Shown here piece after piece: positions 1-7,334 of a stretch of DNA of 14,097 bases. This stretch comes from JAABRU01 sp050180235 (GTDB taxonomy: Bacteria > Desulfobacterota > Desulfobacteria > Desulfobacterales > Desulfococcaceae). Under the pieces are notes generated by a model that saw nothing but the letters and a program-made list of their open reading frames with translations, had not been told where the DNA came from and ran no database searches. The first letter of the stretch is position 1. The number at the start of each line of letters is the position of its first letter. Location of the stretch: the NCBI GenBank assembly GCA_050180235.1, contig JBFXEJ010000136.1, positions 1 through 14,097 of the forward strand. The letters are read 5' to 3'. A program made the translations under genes and the position numbers.

Positions 1-6
1 TAAACT

Positions 7-39
7 GAAACGGGATATTTATTTTCAGAAATCACCTTA
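7..39 (+). repeat. Dispersed 33-bp repeat, copy 1
   Basis: This 33-base stretch (GAAACGGGATATTT...ATCACCTTA) recurs at 7073-7105 with only two substitutions (C/T at the fifth base, G/T at the twenty-second). It is not an inverted repeat, and no ORF shared by the two copies explains it. Both copies lie in gene-free DNA. The family is not recognised. The copy lies at the window edge, so the true repeat may extend further left. Confidence 0.7.
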
Positions 40-46
40 AAAATAT

Positions 47-72
47 AATAATATTAAGTAGTTAATATTATT
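47..72. repeat. AT-only inverted repeat
   Basis: Two perfect 11-base arms (AATAATATTAA at 47-57 and TTAATATTATT at 62-72) flank a GTAG loop. The stem is pure A/T, so a hairpin would be weak. It lies in the gap downstream of the YdbH-like gene. No T-run follows that would make it a classical terminator. It could be a protein-binding dyad or chance in AT-rich DNA. Confidence 0.4.
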
Positions 73-199
73 AATCAGTATGCGGAGCCCCTCTCTGTTT
101 CAGGAGGCAGATTTTTATGCAGAAAACAGGTAAAATTTATAACCTTTTGTTTTGACAATATTTCAAAAAATTAAACCCCTTTATAACTGGCAACCTGAG

Positions 200-2911
200 T
201 TATTTATATTTATCCCAGGCTCCCCTGTAGCGCAGAATTTTGTTGAGAGGCATGGCCAGATTCACATTCAGGCGTATTCCCTGAAAACGTGACAACTGCC
301 CTCCTGATTCCACCCTTACAAATCCGCCTAAATCCTCTTTATAGACAAAAGGAAGCGGATTTAGAGGTTTGCCGTCAAAATTTACGCGCATCATCAGATT
401 ATCCCCTTCACTGGATAGCAGCATTTTCACCCACTGGTATTCATAATCTTTCAGTGCCTCGGCTGCCAGATCAAGCTGACCGGCCTGGGGAGTGTCTTTG
501 GGAATGCCTGCCATGACAAGTTCTGAAGGTTTCAGATGAATGGTTCCGCCGTCTCCGGGAGTGGAATACAGAAATCCGTCATCAAAAATCAGTTCACCTT
601 TGGCAAAACGTATGGGAATCCGGCCATTTACTGTGCCTTCACCCTCTGCCTTTGCCGCTCCCAACTGCTCCAGCACCTTTGCCAGATTCAGCCGGTCACA
701 GTACAGGATCAGATCATAATCATCATGTCCGGGTATGATTCGCAGGGAATGTGCATTCACCCGGCCTTTGCACCAGTCAAACTGTGCTTTTTCCATGAGA
801 AAGGATTTTCCGGATTCAATCTGAAAACGGATATCCCCTTTGTCCAAAAGGATATTGCCTATGCGGAGAGAATCAAATTTCATCTGCTGGCCCGGTGCGC
901 TGCGCAGACCGGGCAAATCAGGCATGGAAACGTGCAGATCAATGCCGTCCAGAACCGGCCCTTCTTTGCCTATGCGCATATTTCCCTTTGTGAATGAGGC
1001 ATCTGCCTGACATACAAAACCGTTTTTGTCTGAAATCATGCCTGCTTTGAGATCAAGCAGTCCGCTGATCTGTGTGCCTTTGGCGGATTTGTGAAACTTT
1101 CCCAAATCCAATGGAGATTTGATTTGATGACGGGAAACAAGGGAAATTTCCGTGATGGGATTTTTGGGAAGAAAAGCGTATTTTCCGCTCACATCTGCCT
1201 GAAGTCCGGGCAGGATTGTGCCTTTGAATCTTCCCCCGAAATTCACTCCGTCATCATCCTGCCGGACAAAACCGCTTAAACCGCCCAGGCTGTATATATC
1301 TGATTTTACACTGCTGATATGGATTTCCCCTTTTTTCTCTGATTTTTTCCAGGGCCATTGAAACGGAAAAGAAATTCGTATGCCGTCTGCCAGTGTTTTG
1401 GAATTTTCCTCGCTCACACTGCCTTCGGACAGCCTGATTTCACCGTTCATACGGAACGCGCTGCCCCGCAGGTTTTCGGCTTTTGCGGAAAAGGAAAGAT
1501 TTTTGGCGCTTACAGCGGTTTTGCCCGCTGTCATTTTTATTTCCGGGATGCGGAGATCCGCTGTCATTTCTGATGATTTCCCAAATTTCCCATTGCCTTT
1601 GGCCTGCAGAAGCGGAAGTTCAAAACTGAGGGTTTCCTGTTCAATCCGGATCTGCGGTATTTTCATATCGTATGCAAATGAACCATTTCCGGACTGTCCT
1701 TTTGCGGAAAGTTCCATTTCCGGCTGTCTGAAAACAAAAGCAGTTTTTTCTCCTGTCTGAATATTGCATAACGAAGACGGGTTTGGATTGGGAAAAGCGG
1801 CGTAGGAACATTCCCAGTTTCCATCTTTGCCGGACAGCACAGAGAATTTTCCTTTGGAATGCAGGGCTTCTTTTATGTGAAATGAAGCGGTGTCTGTTTT
1901 TGGAGCTTCCATGCTTATATTTCCCTGTATATCCGTGCCATTGTCTGACAAATTCAGGATTCCGTCAAGATGGGAAAGGGTGAAGGGAAAAGGCGAGATC
2001 ATTGACATATCCGAAGCAGATATGTCCCACTGTTTTCCGTCCGCAGTCTGCACCTCAAAAGCAAAGGGCCTGTGTTCCGGCCCGAATGGAGCCATCTGCA
2101 TATTTCCATAAAGGCATGATTTGGCACGGAACTGCCCTGAAACACAGGCATAAGACAGATCAAAAGGATTTGTTTGCATCCGGGCTTCGGCCTGCATATC
2201 CAGTTGACCTGACATGGAAAGTCCGGGTACACGGCTAATCAAATCAGAAAAGCGGCCGGTGCGGAGCGAATATGTTTCCATTGCAATCTGAATTTCGCGG
2301 GTGGAAAAATCATAGTCAAAACCGGTCCGGATTTCCTGTGAGCCGGGAAAAAGAGTCAGAATGCCATCCATTTTTCCCGTGTTTCCAAGATGAAAGGTGA
2401 GTTCCAGAGGAATTCTGAATCTTTCCTTTTCCCATGCAAACAGGATCAGTGCGTTCCGGAGTTCCAGTTTTCCGATGGAAAAAGGCGGGATGTCCGGGGA
2501 TGAGGATGTTTCTGCTTTGGCAGGAAATCTTTGCAAAAATGCAGGAAGATCAAAATATTGAAGAAAAAAATGTCCGTCTCTGATGCCGCAGTTAAGTTCC
2601 AGACCGCTGATCCGGACTGCGGGAATATGCCCGTCCCGGAGTCCGGTTATGGAATAGTCGGCTTCAAGGAATGTTGCTGCAAGTGCCTTTCCTTCACCTG
2701 TTCCGATTCCGATATTGCCGATTTCAGCTCTTTTCAGACCGATCCGGCAGACATTCCAGGAAAAACCTTCCAGCCCCGCATTTCTGGCATATTGTAAAAT
2801 CCGCTCCGAGTTCAGAATCACGGGGAGGGAAAACCACAGGGATGCGCATATGCAGAGCATCAGGAAAAGGCACAGCACTGCGCCGTATGCAATTTTCCGT
2901 TTCCATAACAT
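200..2911 (-). CDS. YdbH/AsmA-like intermembrane transport protein
   Basis: This 903-aa protein most resembles the YdbH family (E. coli YdbH is about 880 aa) of AsmA-like/TamB-like bridge proteins. That family spans the periplasm and is implicated in phospholipid movement between inner and outer membranes. Visible: one N-terminal membrane segment (about residues 6-30) with no further helices; a long, polar, beta-rich middle; and a family-typical C-terminus from about residue 755, where G-x-x-NGRIPI is followed by an 'IFDDGFLYSTPGDGG' segment (about 775-790) and an LNVNLAMPLNKIL ending. The ATG at 2911 is chosen because the membrane anchor starts there with a GGGGA upstream. The frame stays open to 3049, but that extension crosses palindromic intergenic repeats and lacks protein-like composition. 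The E. coli partners YnbE and YdbL are not visible here. The family assignment is from recalled motifs, not a search. Confidence 0.8.
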   Translation of the reverse strand: MLWKRKIAYGAVLCLFLMLCICASLWFSLPVILNSERILQYARNAGLEGFSWNVCRIGLKRAEIGNIGIGTGEGKALAATFLEADYSITGLRDGHIPAVRISGLELNCGIRDGHFFLQYFDLPAFLQRFPAKAETSSSPDIPPFSIGKLELRNALILFAWEKERFRIPLELTFHLGNTGKMDGILTLFPGSQEIRTGFDYDFSTREIQIAMETYSLRTGRFSDLISRVPGLSMSGQLDMQAEARMQTNPFDLSYACVSGQFRAKSCLYGNMQMAPFGPEHRPFAFEVQTADGKQWDISASDMSMISPFPFTLSHLDGILNLSDNGTDIQGNISMEAPKTDTASFHIKEALHSKGKFSVLSGKDGNWECSYAAFPNPNPSSLCNIQTGEKTAFVFRQPEMELSAKGQSGNGSFAYDMKIPQIRIEQETLSFELPLLQAKGNGKFGKSSEMTADLRIPEIKMTAGKTAVSAKNLSFSAKAENLRGSAFRMNGEIRLSEGSVSEENSKTLADGIRISFPFQWPWKKSEKKGEIHISSVKSDIYSLGGLSGFVRQDDDGVNFGGRFKGTILPGLQADVSGKYAFLPKNPITEISLVSRHQIKSPLDLGKFHKSAKGTQISGLLDLKAGMISDKNGFVCQADASFTKGNMRIGKEGPVLDGIDLHVSMPDLPGLRSAPGQQMKFDSLRIGNILLDKGDIRFQIESGKSFLMEKAQFDWCKGRVNAHSLRIIPGHDDYDLILYCDRLNLAKVLEQLGAAKAEGEGTVNGRIPIRFAKGELIFDDGFLYSTPGDGGTIHLKPSELVMAGIPKDTPQAGQLDLAAEALKDYEYQWVKMLLSSEGDNLMMRVNFDGKPLNPLPFVYKEDLGGFVRVESGGQLSRFQGIRLNVNLAMPLNKILRYRGAWDKYK

Positions 2912-2935
2912 AAAAGCGCATCCCCATGAAATAAG

Positions 2936-2982
2936 GCAGAACAGGCTTCCGCAAAGTGGAACAGGCTGGAAGCCCGTTCTGC
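2936..2982. repeat. Intergenic palindrome of the 'TGFQPV' dispersed type
   Basis: Fifteen-base arms GCAGAACAGGCTTCC (2936-2950) and GGAAGCCCGTTCTGC (2968-2982) are complementary with one mismatch around a 17-base loop. A nested copy of the same half-site (GAACAGGCT...AGCCCGTTC, 2959-2979) lies inside. Read on the minus strand it encodes RTGFQPVP, a peptide string that commonly marks dispersed palindromic repeats in bacterial genomes. It lies between the 102-aa gene and the YdbH-like gene, just upstream of the latter's chosen start. Confidence 0.65.
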
Positions 2983-3032
2983 TTTCAGCAGATCGAAAAG
3001 TTTTCCGCAGACCGTTTTCAGAGCGGTTCCAT

Positions 3033-3061
3033 GAGTGCAAAAAATACAATTTTTTGCACTC
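3033..3061 (-). terminator. Perfect 12-bp hairpin, possible terminator
   Basis: GAGTGCAAAAAA (3033-3044) and TTTTTTGCACTC (3050-3061) are perfectly complementary around a five-base loop. The hairpin lies 54 bases downstream of the 102-aa gene's stop and 122 bases upstream of the YdbH-like start, where a terminator or processing site would be expected. The A/T run is inside the stem rather than after it, so this is not a textbook Rho-independent terminator. The structure is certain; the function is a guess. Confidence 0.4.
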
Positions 3062-3114
3062 CTCCGGAAAGTTTTAGATTTGCTGATTTTTTCTGAAAAT
3101 TCACAGTCTGGAAT

Positions 3115-3423
3115 TTATTCTTCAGAATCAAGTTTTTCTTCTGCCGCCTGCAGTTCCTCTTCTGTGACAAGTTCTCTTTTCACAAATTCCTGACCAAGAC
3201 CCGCTGCCCGCAGATCTTCATTTTTCAGGACGTTTTCCAGGCCGATGTACTGAATCTCTTTTCTGCTTTTGTAATTGTTGAATGTATTGTTAAAACTCAT
3301 TTTCTGCTTTTTCAGGATGGCAAAATCCCTGCCACCGAAGTAAATGATATGGTTGGCAAAAGCAAAATAAATGCCATAGCACACCAGACACATGATAATA
3401 AACTTTATAATTCTGTCTCTCAT
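3115..3423 (-). CDS. Small single-span membrane protein, unknown function
   Basis: This 102-aa protein is not recognised. Residues about 6-28 form one hydrophobic segment (IIKFIIMCLVCYGIYFAF and onward) just after a short basic N-terminus (MRDRIIK), as in a signal anchor. The remainder is polar, and the last 20 or so residues are strongly acidic and helix-prone (VTEEELQAAEEKLDSEE), suggesting a short coiled coil or exposed tail. A strong AAGGAG ribosome site lies about 10 bases before the ATG, which makes the gene credible despite its size. It lies 112 bases after serA in the same direction and 203 bases before the YdbH-like gene, so it may be cotranscribed with serA. A cysteine pair five residues apart in the membrane segment is not a lipobox. 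Confidence 0.7.
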   Translation of the reverse strand: MRDRIIKFIIMCLVCYGIYFAFANHIIYFGGRDFAILKKQKMSFNNTFNNYKSRKEIQYIGLENVLKNEDLRAAGLGQEFVKRELVTEEELQAAEEKLDSEE

Positions 3424-3535
3424 TGATTTCCTTCTCCTTTATGAATAAAATTTTCCGGATAACCGGTTAAAAAAGACAATTCCTCTTTATCAATAATCCA
3501 CAATCCTCATATACGCAAGAGCAATCTTTGTCAGC

Positions 3536-5125
3536 TCAGTCCAGATGCACCTGCCGGACAGACAGAAGAATGGGAAGCGAACGGATTTCGTCAAGAACCC
3601 GTTCATCAGCCGGGGTGTCAATATTGACAATGCACACAGCCCGGTCATCCCGTCTTCCCAACTGGAATCTGCCGATATTGATACTGTTGCGTCCCAAAGT
3701 GGTGCCGATATGTCCGATCACACCGGGTTTGTCAATGTTTTCAATTACAATCATATAACCTTCGGGTATTGCGTCCAGAAAAACCTTTCCCACCCGGATC
3801 AGCCGGGGATTTTTCTTTTCATAAATGGTTCCCCATATTTCATCCGGGCTTTCCGTGCTGTTTTCCAGTTTCAGTTTGATCAGAGTGGAGAAATCTTCAG
3901 ACTGCTCCACGCTTTCCTTCAGCCCAATGCCTTTTTCTTTGGCTATGGCACGGGCATTGACATAATTGATGGGTTTGTCTGTATAAACGCTCAGCAGTCC
4001 CTTGAGCATGGCATGGGTGACAGGCCGGGTGGACAGAGCGGCCACCTCACCTCCGTAAGTGACGGTGATGTCGTGAACCGAACGCACCAACTGACCCATC
4101 ATGGAACCCATTTTTTCCGCAAGGGTCAGATGTGGGCGCAGCCGCTCCATTTCCTCCATGGAAACAGAGGGAAAATTCACGGCATTGCTGATAACGCCAT
4201 TGAGCAGATACGAAGACATCTGCTCTGCAATCATCCGGGCAACATTGATCTGTGCCTCGCCCGTGCTTGCACCCAGATGGGGTGTAAAAATGATATTGGG
4301 ATGCTGCAGCAAAGCCAAAGCAGGATCAGGCGGTTCCACAGGAAAGACATCCAAAGCTGCTCCGGCAACATGCCCCGCGCATAAAGCCTGATACAGATCA
4401 TCTATATTCACCACTTCCCCTCTGGAACAGTTGATGAGCCGTACTCCGGGTTTCATTTTCGCCAGTGTTGCAGCATTGATCATACCGGCAGTTTCTTTGA
4501 GTTTCGGCACATGCAGAGTAATGAAATCCGATATTGCCAGAAGTTCCTCAAAACTCACAAGCCGGACACCGAGTTTTTTCACGGCCTCTTCACTGACAAA
4601 AGGATCAGATGCCACGACCTTCATTTTCAGTCCCAATGCCCGATCCGCAACGATTCTGCCGATATGCCCCAGCCCCACAATGCCCAGAGTTTTTCCGCAG
4701 ATTTCCACACCGCTGAGTTTTTTCTTTTCCCATTTTCCCGCGCGGAGCGATGCCGTTGCCTGCGGAATATTCCGGGCCAGGGACATCATCATGGAAAGCG
4801 TATGCTCTGCTGTGGTGACAGTATTGCCGCCGGGCGCGTTCATGACCACAATGCCCTGACGGGTGGCTGTTTCCTGATCAATATTGTCCACACCGATGCC
4901 TGCCCTGCCCACAACCTTGAGTTTTCCGGCTTTTTCCAGCACTTCTGCTGTGACTTTGGTTCCGCTCCGGATGGCAAGACCGTCAAATTCCCCAATCAGC
5001 CCGGCCAGCACTTTCGGATCATTTGTGTTTTTGTCATTGTCCACCACGACTTCAATCTTTCCGGTGGCTTCCAGAATTTCCTTTGCAATCGGTGACATAT
5101 TGTCCCGGATCATAACTCTGTACAT
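3536..5125 (-). CDS. serA: D-3-phosphoglycerate dehydrogenase
   Basis: SerA oxidises 3-phosphoglycerate to 3-phosphohydroxypyruvate with NAD+, the first step of serine synthesis. The 529-aa length fits the long (type 1) SerA class, which has an extra domain before the ACT domain. Visible: the Rossmann motif GLGHIG at 151-156 with an acidic residue (D174) after the next strand; the catalytic set Arg235 (in SRGE), Glu264 (in VEP) and His283 (in PHLGAST); an intervening ASB-type domain at about 320-450; and a C-terminal ACT domain at about 456-529 containing NIDKPGVIGHIG, which normally binds serine for feedback inhibition. The start is the ATG with AAGGA about 12 bases upstream; the N-terminal strand MYRVMIRDNMS fits the family. 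All key residues are present. No clear sigma70 promoter was found in the 214-bp upstream gap, which carries a CTCTG-phased repeat. Confidence 0.96.
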   Translation of the reverse strand: MYRVMIRDNMSPIAKEILEATGKIEVVVDNDKNTNDPKVLAGLIGEFDGLAIRSGTKVTAEVLEKAGKLKVVGRAGIGVDNIDQETATRQGIVVMNAPGGNTVTTAEHTLSMMMSLARNIPQATASLRAGKWEKKKLSGVEICGKTLGIVGLGHIGRIVADRALGLKMKVVASDPFVSEEAVKKLGVRLVSFEELLAISDFITLHVPKLKETAGMINAATLAKMKPGVRLINCSRGEVVNIDDLYQALCAGHVAGAALDVFPVEPPDPALALLQHPNIIFTPHLGASTGEAQINVARMIAEQMSSYLLNGVISNAVNFPSVSMEEMERLRPHLTLAEKMGSMMGQLVRSVHDITVTYGGEVAALSTRPVTHAMLKGLLSVYTDKPINYVNARAIAKEKGIGLKESVEQSEDFSTLIKLKLENSTESPDEIWGTIYEKKNPRLIRVGKVFLDAIPEGYMIVIENIDKPGVIGHIGTTLGRNSINIGRFQLGRRDDRAVCIVNIDTPADERVLDEIRSLPILLSVRQVHLD

Positions 5126-5195
5126 GATGTTTGTCCTTAATCTTTTTGGTACAGCAGATCAAATCTGTTCATCAGCATCTTTGTCCGCATAGAAA

Positions 5196-5234
5196 CTCTG
5201 TGCCGCTCTGTGCAAACTCTGCGTAACTCTGGGG
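5196..5234. repeat. Degenerate CTCTG(TG) phased direct repeat
   Basis: CTCTG occurs at 5196, 5206, 5217 and 5227, that is at spacings of 10, 11 and 10 bases, roughly one DNA helical turn. The complement reads as CAGAG units, a degraded relative of the CACAGAG palindromes at 8266-8336 and 12791-13298. It lies about 70-110 bases upstream of serA. No ORF or hairpin explains it. Confidence 0.55.
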
Positions 5235-5339
5235 TTAAATAAAGACTGTCAAGGGATTTGATCCACTGCTATTTTGTTGAATAAAAATTTTATGCGCCAT
5301 TTGGCGGACTGATGCTATATCAGACAGTTATACCTGTTT

Positions 5340-5921
5340 TTACAATTCATTGGAAAATTTCACCCTGTGGTAAATCTGCTTCATGGAGATTTCCGCATTC
5401 ACGGATCTGATGATGAAACAGTCATCCTCACTGCGATATTCCTCAAGTCCCCACCTGCCTTTTTCATCTTTGAAAAAATATTCAACATGACAGGAATACT
5501 GATCCACCAGAAGATAATCTTTCAAAGAGGATATGTTCCGGTATGCAGTGAATTTGGAGCCTCTGTCATAATCCTTGGTGGATTCAGACAGAATTTCCGC
5601 AATCACCACGGGATTGGTCACTGTGTCATCACGGTTTGCGGCAAATCTGACATCTCCGCACACAATGCTGAGATCCGGATACGTATAATGCCGGGCTTTG
5701 TCCACTTCAATCTTCATGTCACTGCCAAGAACAAAGCAGTCTGATCTTCCCAAAGAAGCTCCCAAAGCCATAAACATGTTTGCCGCTATCAGATTATGAT
5801 TGAACGATGCACCGGACATGGCAAACAACCCGCCGTGATAATACTCGCTTTTGCATTCCGCATGTTCCTCAGTTTCCAGGTATTCCTCAGCGGAAAGAAA
5901 ATTTGTCTGGGGCAGTGCCAT
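5340..5921 (-). CDS. Uma2-family (DUF820) putative endonuclease
   Basis: This 193-aa protein matches the Uma2/DUF820 family, whose members have a PD-(D/E)xK nuclease-like fold. Their in vivo role is mostly unknown; they are widespread in cyanobacteria and other multicellular or filamentous bacteria, often in many copies. Visible: the N-terminal FLSAEEYLE helix; the SEYYHGGLFAMSGAS segment (25-39); and the nuclease core with Asp83 in YPDLSIV, Glu109 in VIAEILSEST, and Lys123 in a GSKFTAYR helix, followed by YLLVDQ (136-141). Length is normal for the family. AAGGA lies about 8 bases before the ATG, and a strong promoter lies upstream (5955-5982). The gene is monocistronic in appearance and divergent from HMG-CoA lyase. 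No toxin or antitoxin partner is adjacent. Confidence 0.85.
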   Translation of the reverse strand: MALPQTNFLSAEEYLETEEHAECKSEYYHGGLFAMSGASFNHNLIAANMFMALGASLGRSDCFVLGSDMKIEVDKARHYTYPDLSIVCGDVRFAANRDDTVTNPVVIAEILSESTKDYDRGSKFTAYRNISSLKDYLLVDQYSCHVEYFFKDEKGRWGLEEYRSEDDCFIIRSVNAEISMKQIYHRVKFSNEL

Positions 5922-5954
5922 ATTTTTTCCTTTTTTTGACAGTAATTTTCTCAG

Positions 5955-5982
5955 ATTATATTCTGCTTATTCCTTTCGTCAA
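5955..5982 (-). promoter_or_regulatory. Sigma70-type promoter for the Uma2-family gene
   Basis: On the minus strand TTGACG (5982-5977) is followed after 16 bases by a consensus TATAAT (5960-5955). The expected start point, near 5948, leaves a leader of about 25 bases before the ATG at 5921, with the ribosome site in between. This is the best promoter match seen in the window. Confidence 0.65.
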
Positions 5983-5992
5983 GTATTTTTTC

Positions 5993-6021
5993 TTGACCTG
6001 AAAGCATATCTCCATTATTTT
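5993..6021 (+). promoter_or_regulatory. Candidate promoter for HMG-CoA lyase
   Basis: TTGACC (5993-5998), a 17-base spacer and TATTTT (6016-6021) lie directly before the chosen ATG at 6028. Transcription would begin at or next to the start codon, implying a leaderless message. That would fit the lack of a visible Shine-Dalgarno there. The DNA is AT-rich, so chance matches are likely. An alternative TTGACA at 5936-5941 with TATATT 15 bases later is also possible. Confidence 0.3.
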
Positions 6022-6027
6022 TATGCC

Positions 6028-6918
6028 ATGTATCCGGACAGCATCATATTGATCGAGGTGGGACCGCGTGACGGGTTTCAAATGGAATCCAGGATAATTC
6101 CCACAGAACTTAAGGCGGAAATCATAAGCAGACTGGCAGAAGCCGGAATTTCCCGGATTCAGATCACGTCTTTTGTTAATCCCGGACGGGTTCCCCAAAT
6201 GGCTGATGCGGAAGATTTGATCAAAATGCTTCCGGAACGGGAAAATCTCGTATATACCGGGCTTGCACTCAATCCCAAAGGCGTGGAACGTGCGTTCCGT
6301 GCCGGGCTGAATGCGGTGGAAGTATCTGTATCTGCAAGCGATACCCACAGCCGGAAAAATGCGGGTATGTCCCGTGAGCAGGCTTTGGAGCAGGGCCGGG
6401 AAATGGTGAGACTTGCACGGGAGAACCGGATGCACGTTATTGCCAGCGTGCAGTGTGCATTCGGGTGTGTATATGAAGGAAACATTCCCGAAGAAAATGT
6501 GCTGGAAACCGTCCTGATGTATGCTGACGCTGGCGCAGATCGGATTTCCCTGGCCGATACCACAGGCATGGCCCATCCGCTTTTGGTAAAAAAACTTGTA
6601 CACATGGTGCAGAAGGAAATCAGCGGAATTCCTCTGGGGCTTCATCTCCATGACACCAGAGGTCTGGGACTTGTCAATCTCATGTCCGGTCTGGAATGCG
6701 GTATACGCCATTTTGACACAGCTTTAGGCGGACTGGGCGGATGTCCCTTTGTCACAGGAGCGGCCGGAAACATTGCCACCGAAGATACCCTGTATCTTCT
6801 TGAATCTCTTCATATAAAAACCGGAATTGAAAGGCGGAAGGTTTCGGAATGCTCCCGGATTATGGCAGAATTTCTGGATAAACAGCTTCCGGGCAGGCTT
6901 TACAGGATGGGAATCTGA
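6028..6918 (+). CDS. Hydroxymethylglutaryl-CoA lyase
   Basis: This enzyme cleaves (S)-HMG-CoA to acetyl-CoA and acetoacetate, the last step of leucine breakdown; it has a DRE-TIM-type barrel and a divalent metal. The 296-aa product has the family marks: VGPRDGFQ (11-18, with Arg14 and Asp15), an SVSASDTHSRKN segment (about 100-111), ADTTG (176-180), metal-ligand histidines in HLHDTRG (His206, His208), and the signature GGLGGCPF with catalytic Cys239 followed by GAAGN and ATED (244-253). The frame is open back to 5851, but that part overlaps the divergent Uma2 gene and is not family-like, so the ATG at 6028 (MYPDS) is chosen even though no clear ribosome site precedes it. No acyl-CoA dehydrogenase or carboxylase partner genes lie next to it. 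A related HMGL-like lyase acting on another hydroxyacyl-CoA cannot be excluded. Confidence 0.9.
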   Translation: MYPDSIILIEVGPRDGFQMESRIIPTELKAEIISRLAEAGISRIQITSFVNPGRVPQMADAEDLIKMLPERENLVYTGLALNPKGVERAFRAGLNAVEVSVSASDTHSRKNAGMSREQALEQGREMVRLARENRMHVIASVQCAFGCVYEGNIPEENVLETVLMYADAGADRISLADTTGMAHPLLVKKLVHMVQKEISGIPLGLHLHDTRGLGLVNLMSGLECGIRHFDTALGGLGGCPFVTGAAGNIATEDTLYLLESLHIKTGIERRKVSECSRIMAEFLDKQLPGRLYRMGI

Positions 6919-7072
6919 GATTGAATGCCGGGGAACCGGACTGCTTATTGCTCTGTCAAAATTAAACTGAGGGATACAGCAGATATTACAGAACTGATGT
7001 CAGGTTATTTCCAGAAAAAATATACCACCAAAGTATCAAAAGTTTACAGCTTTTACCCTGTGTCTATGAACG

Positions 7073-7105
7073 GAAATGGGATATTTATTTTCATAAATCA
7101 CCTTA
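7073..7105 (+). repeat. Dispersed 33-bp repeat, copy 2
   Basis: Matches 7-39 at 31 of 33 bases in the same orientation (core GGGATATTTATTTTC then AAATCACCTTA). Sequences flanking the two copies are not obviously similar, so the unit itself is what is repeated. Function unknown. Confidence 0.7.
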
Positions 7106-7151
7106 CGCAGCCTTTCCAGAAATCAGGCAGTTATTCTTTTTGACCGTCATT

Positions 7152-7213
7152 CCGGCAAAAGACGGAATCCATTATTTTCAACGGCTTATGGAACTGGATT
7201 CCGGCTTTCGCCG
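7152..7213. repeat. Imperfect palindrome of the 'CATTCCGGC/GGAATCC' type
   Basis: CCGGCAAAAGACGGAATCCA (7152-7171) is nearly complementary to TGGATTCCGGCTTTCGCCG (7195-7213), with a central AT-rich spacer. It resembles the common dispersed element that translates as 'VIPAKAGIQ'-like strings in many proteobacteria. The arms have diverged at a few positions, so it is likely an old copy. Confidence 0.6.
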
Positions 7214-7263
7214 CTTAGTGTTTTTTTATAACACCTGCAGGTAATACGGATAAAAAATGCAAG

Positions 7264-7293
7264 GTCGGATTAGGCCAAAGGCCGTAATACGAC
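7264..7293. repeat. REP-like hairpin (GTCGGATTA type)
   Basis: GTCGGATTAGGCC, an AAA loop and GGCCGTAATACGAC form a hairpin with a mismatch and a one-base bulge. This type recurs in many proteobacterial intergenic regions, often in pairs. A second, shorter element with the same GGATTA core lies 19 bases downstream. Confidence 0.6.
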
Positions 7294-7311
7294 ATTTCCC
7301 CGATATGGTTT

Positions 7312-7334
7312 CGGATTACGCTGACGCTAATCCG
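7312..7334. repeat. Second REP-like hairpin (CGGATTA/TAATCCG)
   Basis: CGGATTA (7312-7318) and TAATCCG (7328-7334) are perfectly complementary around CGCTGACGC. Together with 7264-7293 it makes a pair of GGATTA-core hairpins, like the paired REP arrangement known from other bacteria. No REP-associated transposase gene is in the window. Confidence 0.55.

Noticed and set aside
117..155. A 12-codon ORF (MQKTGKIYNLLF) with AGGAGG at 102-107
   Set aside because: The ribosome site is excellent, but the peptide is tiny, no plus-strand gene follows it, and no leader-peptide codon bias is evident. Likely chance or the edge of something outside the window.
152..187. TTGACA followed by TTTATA as a promoter
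   Set aside because: The spacer is 22 or more bases, too long for a sigma70 promoter, and it would point into the antisense of the YdbH-like gene.
3455..3475. CCGG-TTAT-CCGG hairpin after serA as a terminator
   Set aside because: The core stem has four pairs with internal mismatches and no clean T-run; cotranscription with the 102-aa gene is equally plausible.
3545..4384. 279-aa plus-strand ORF opposite serA
   Set aside because: A shadow of the well-supported serA gene; no domain is recognisable.
5295..5306. CGCCATTTGGCG hairpin as a terminator for the Uma2-family gene
   Set aside because: The stem is only four to five base pairs, and the T-run comes several bases late with interruptions, so it is too weak to call.
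6925..7143. 72-aa ORF after HMG-CoA lyase
   Set aside because: No ribosome site, no recognisable domain, and its second half is the 33-bp dispersed repeat.
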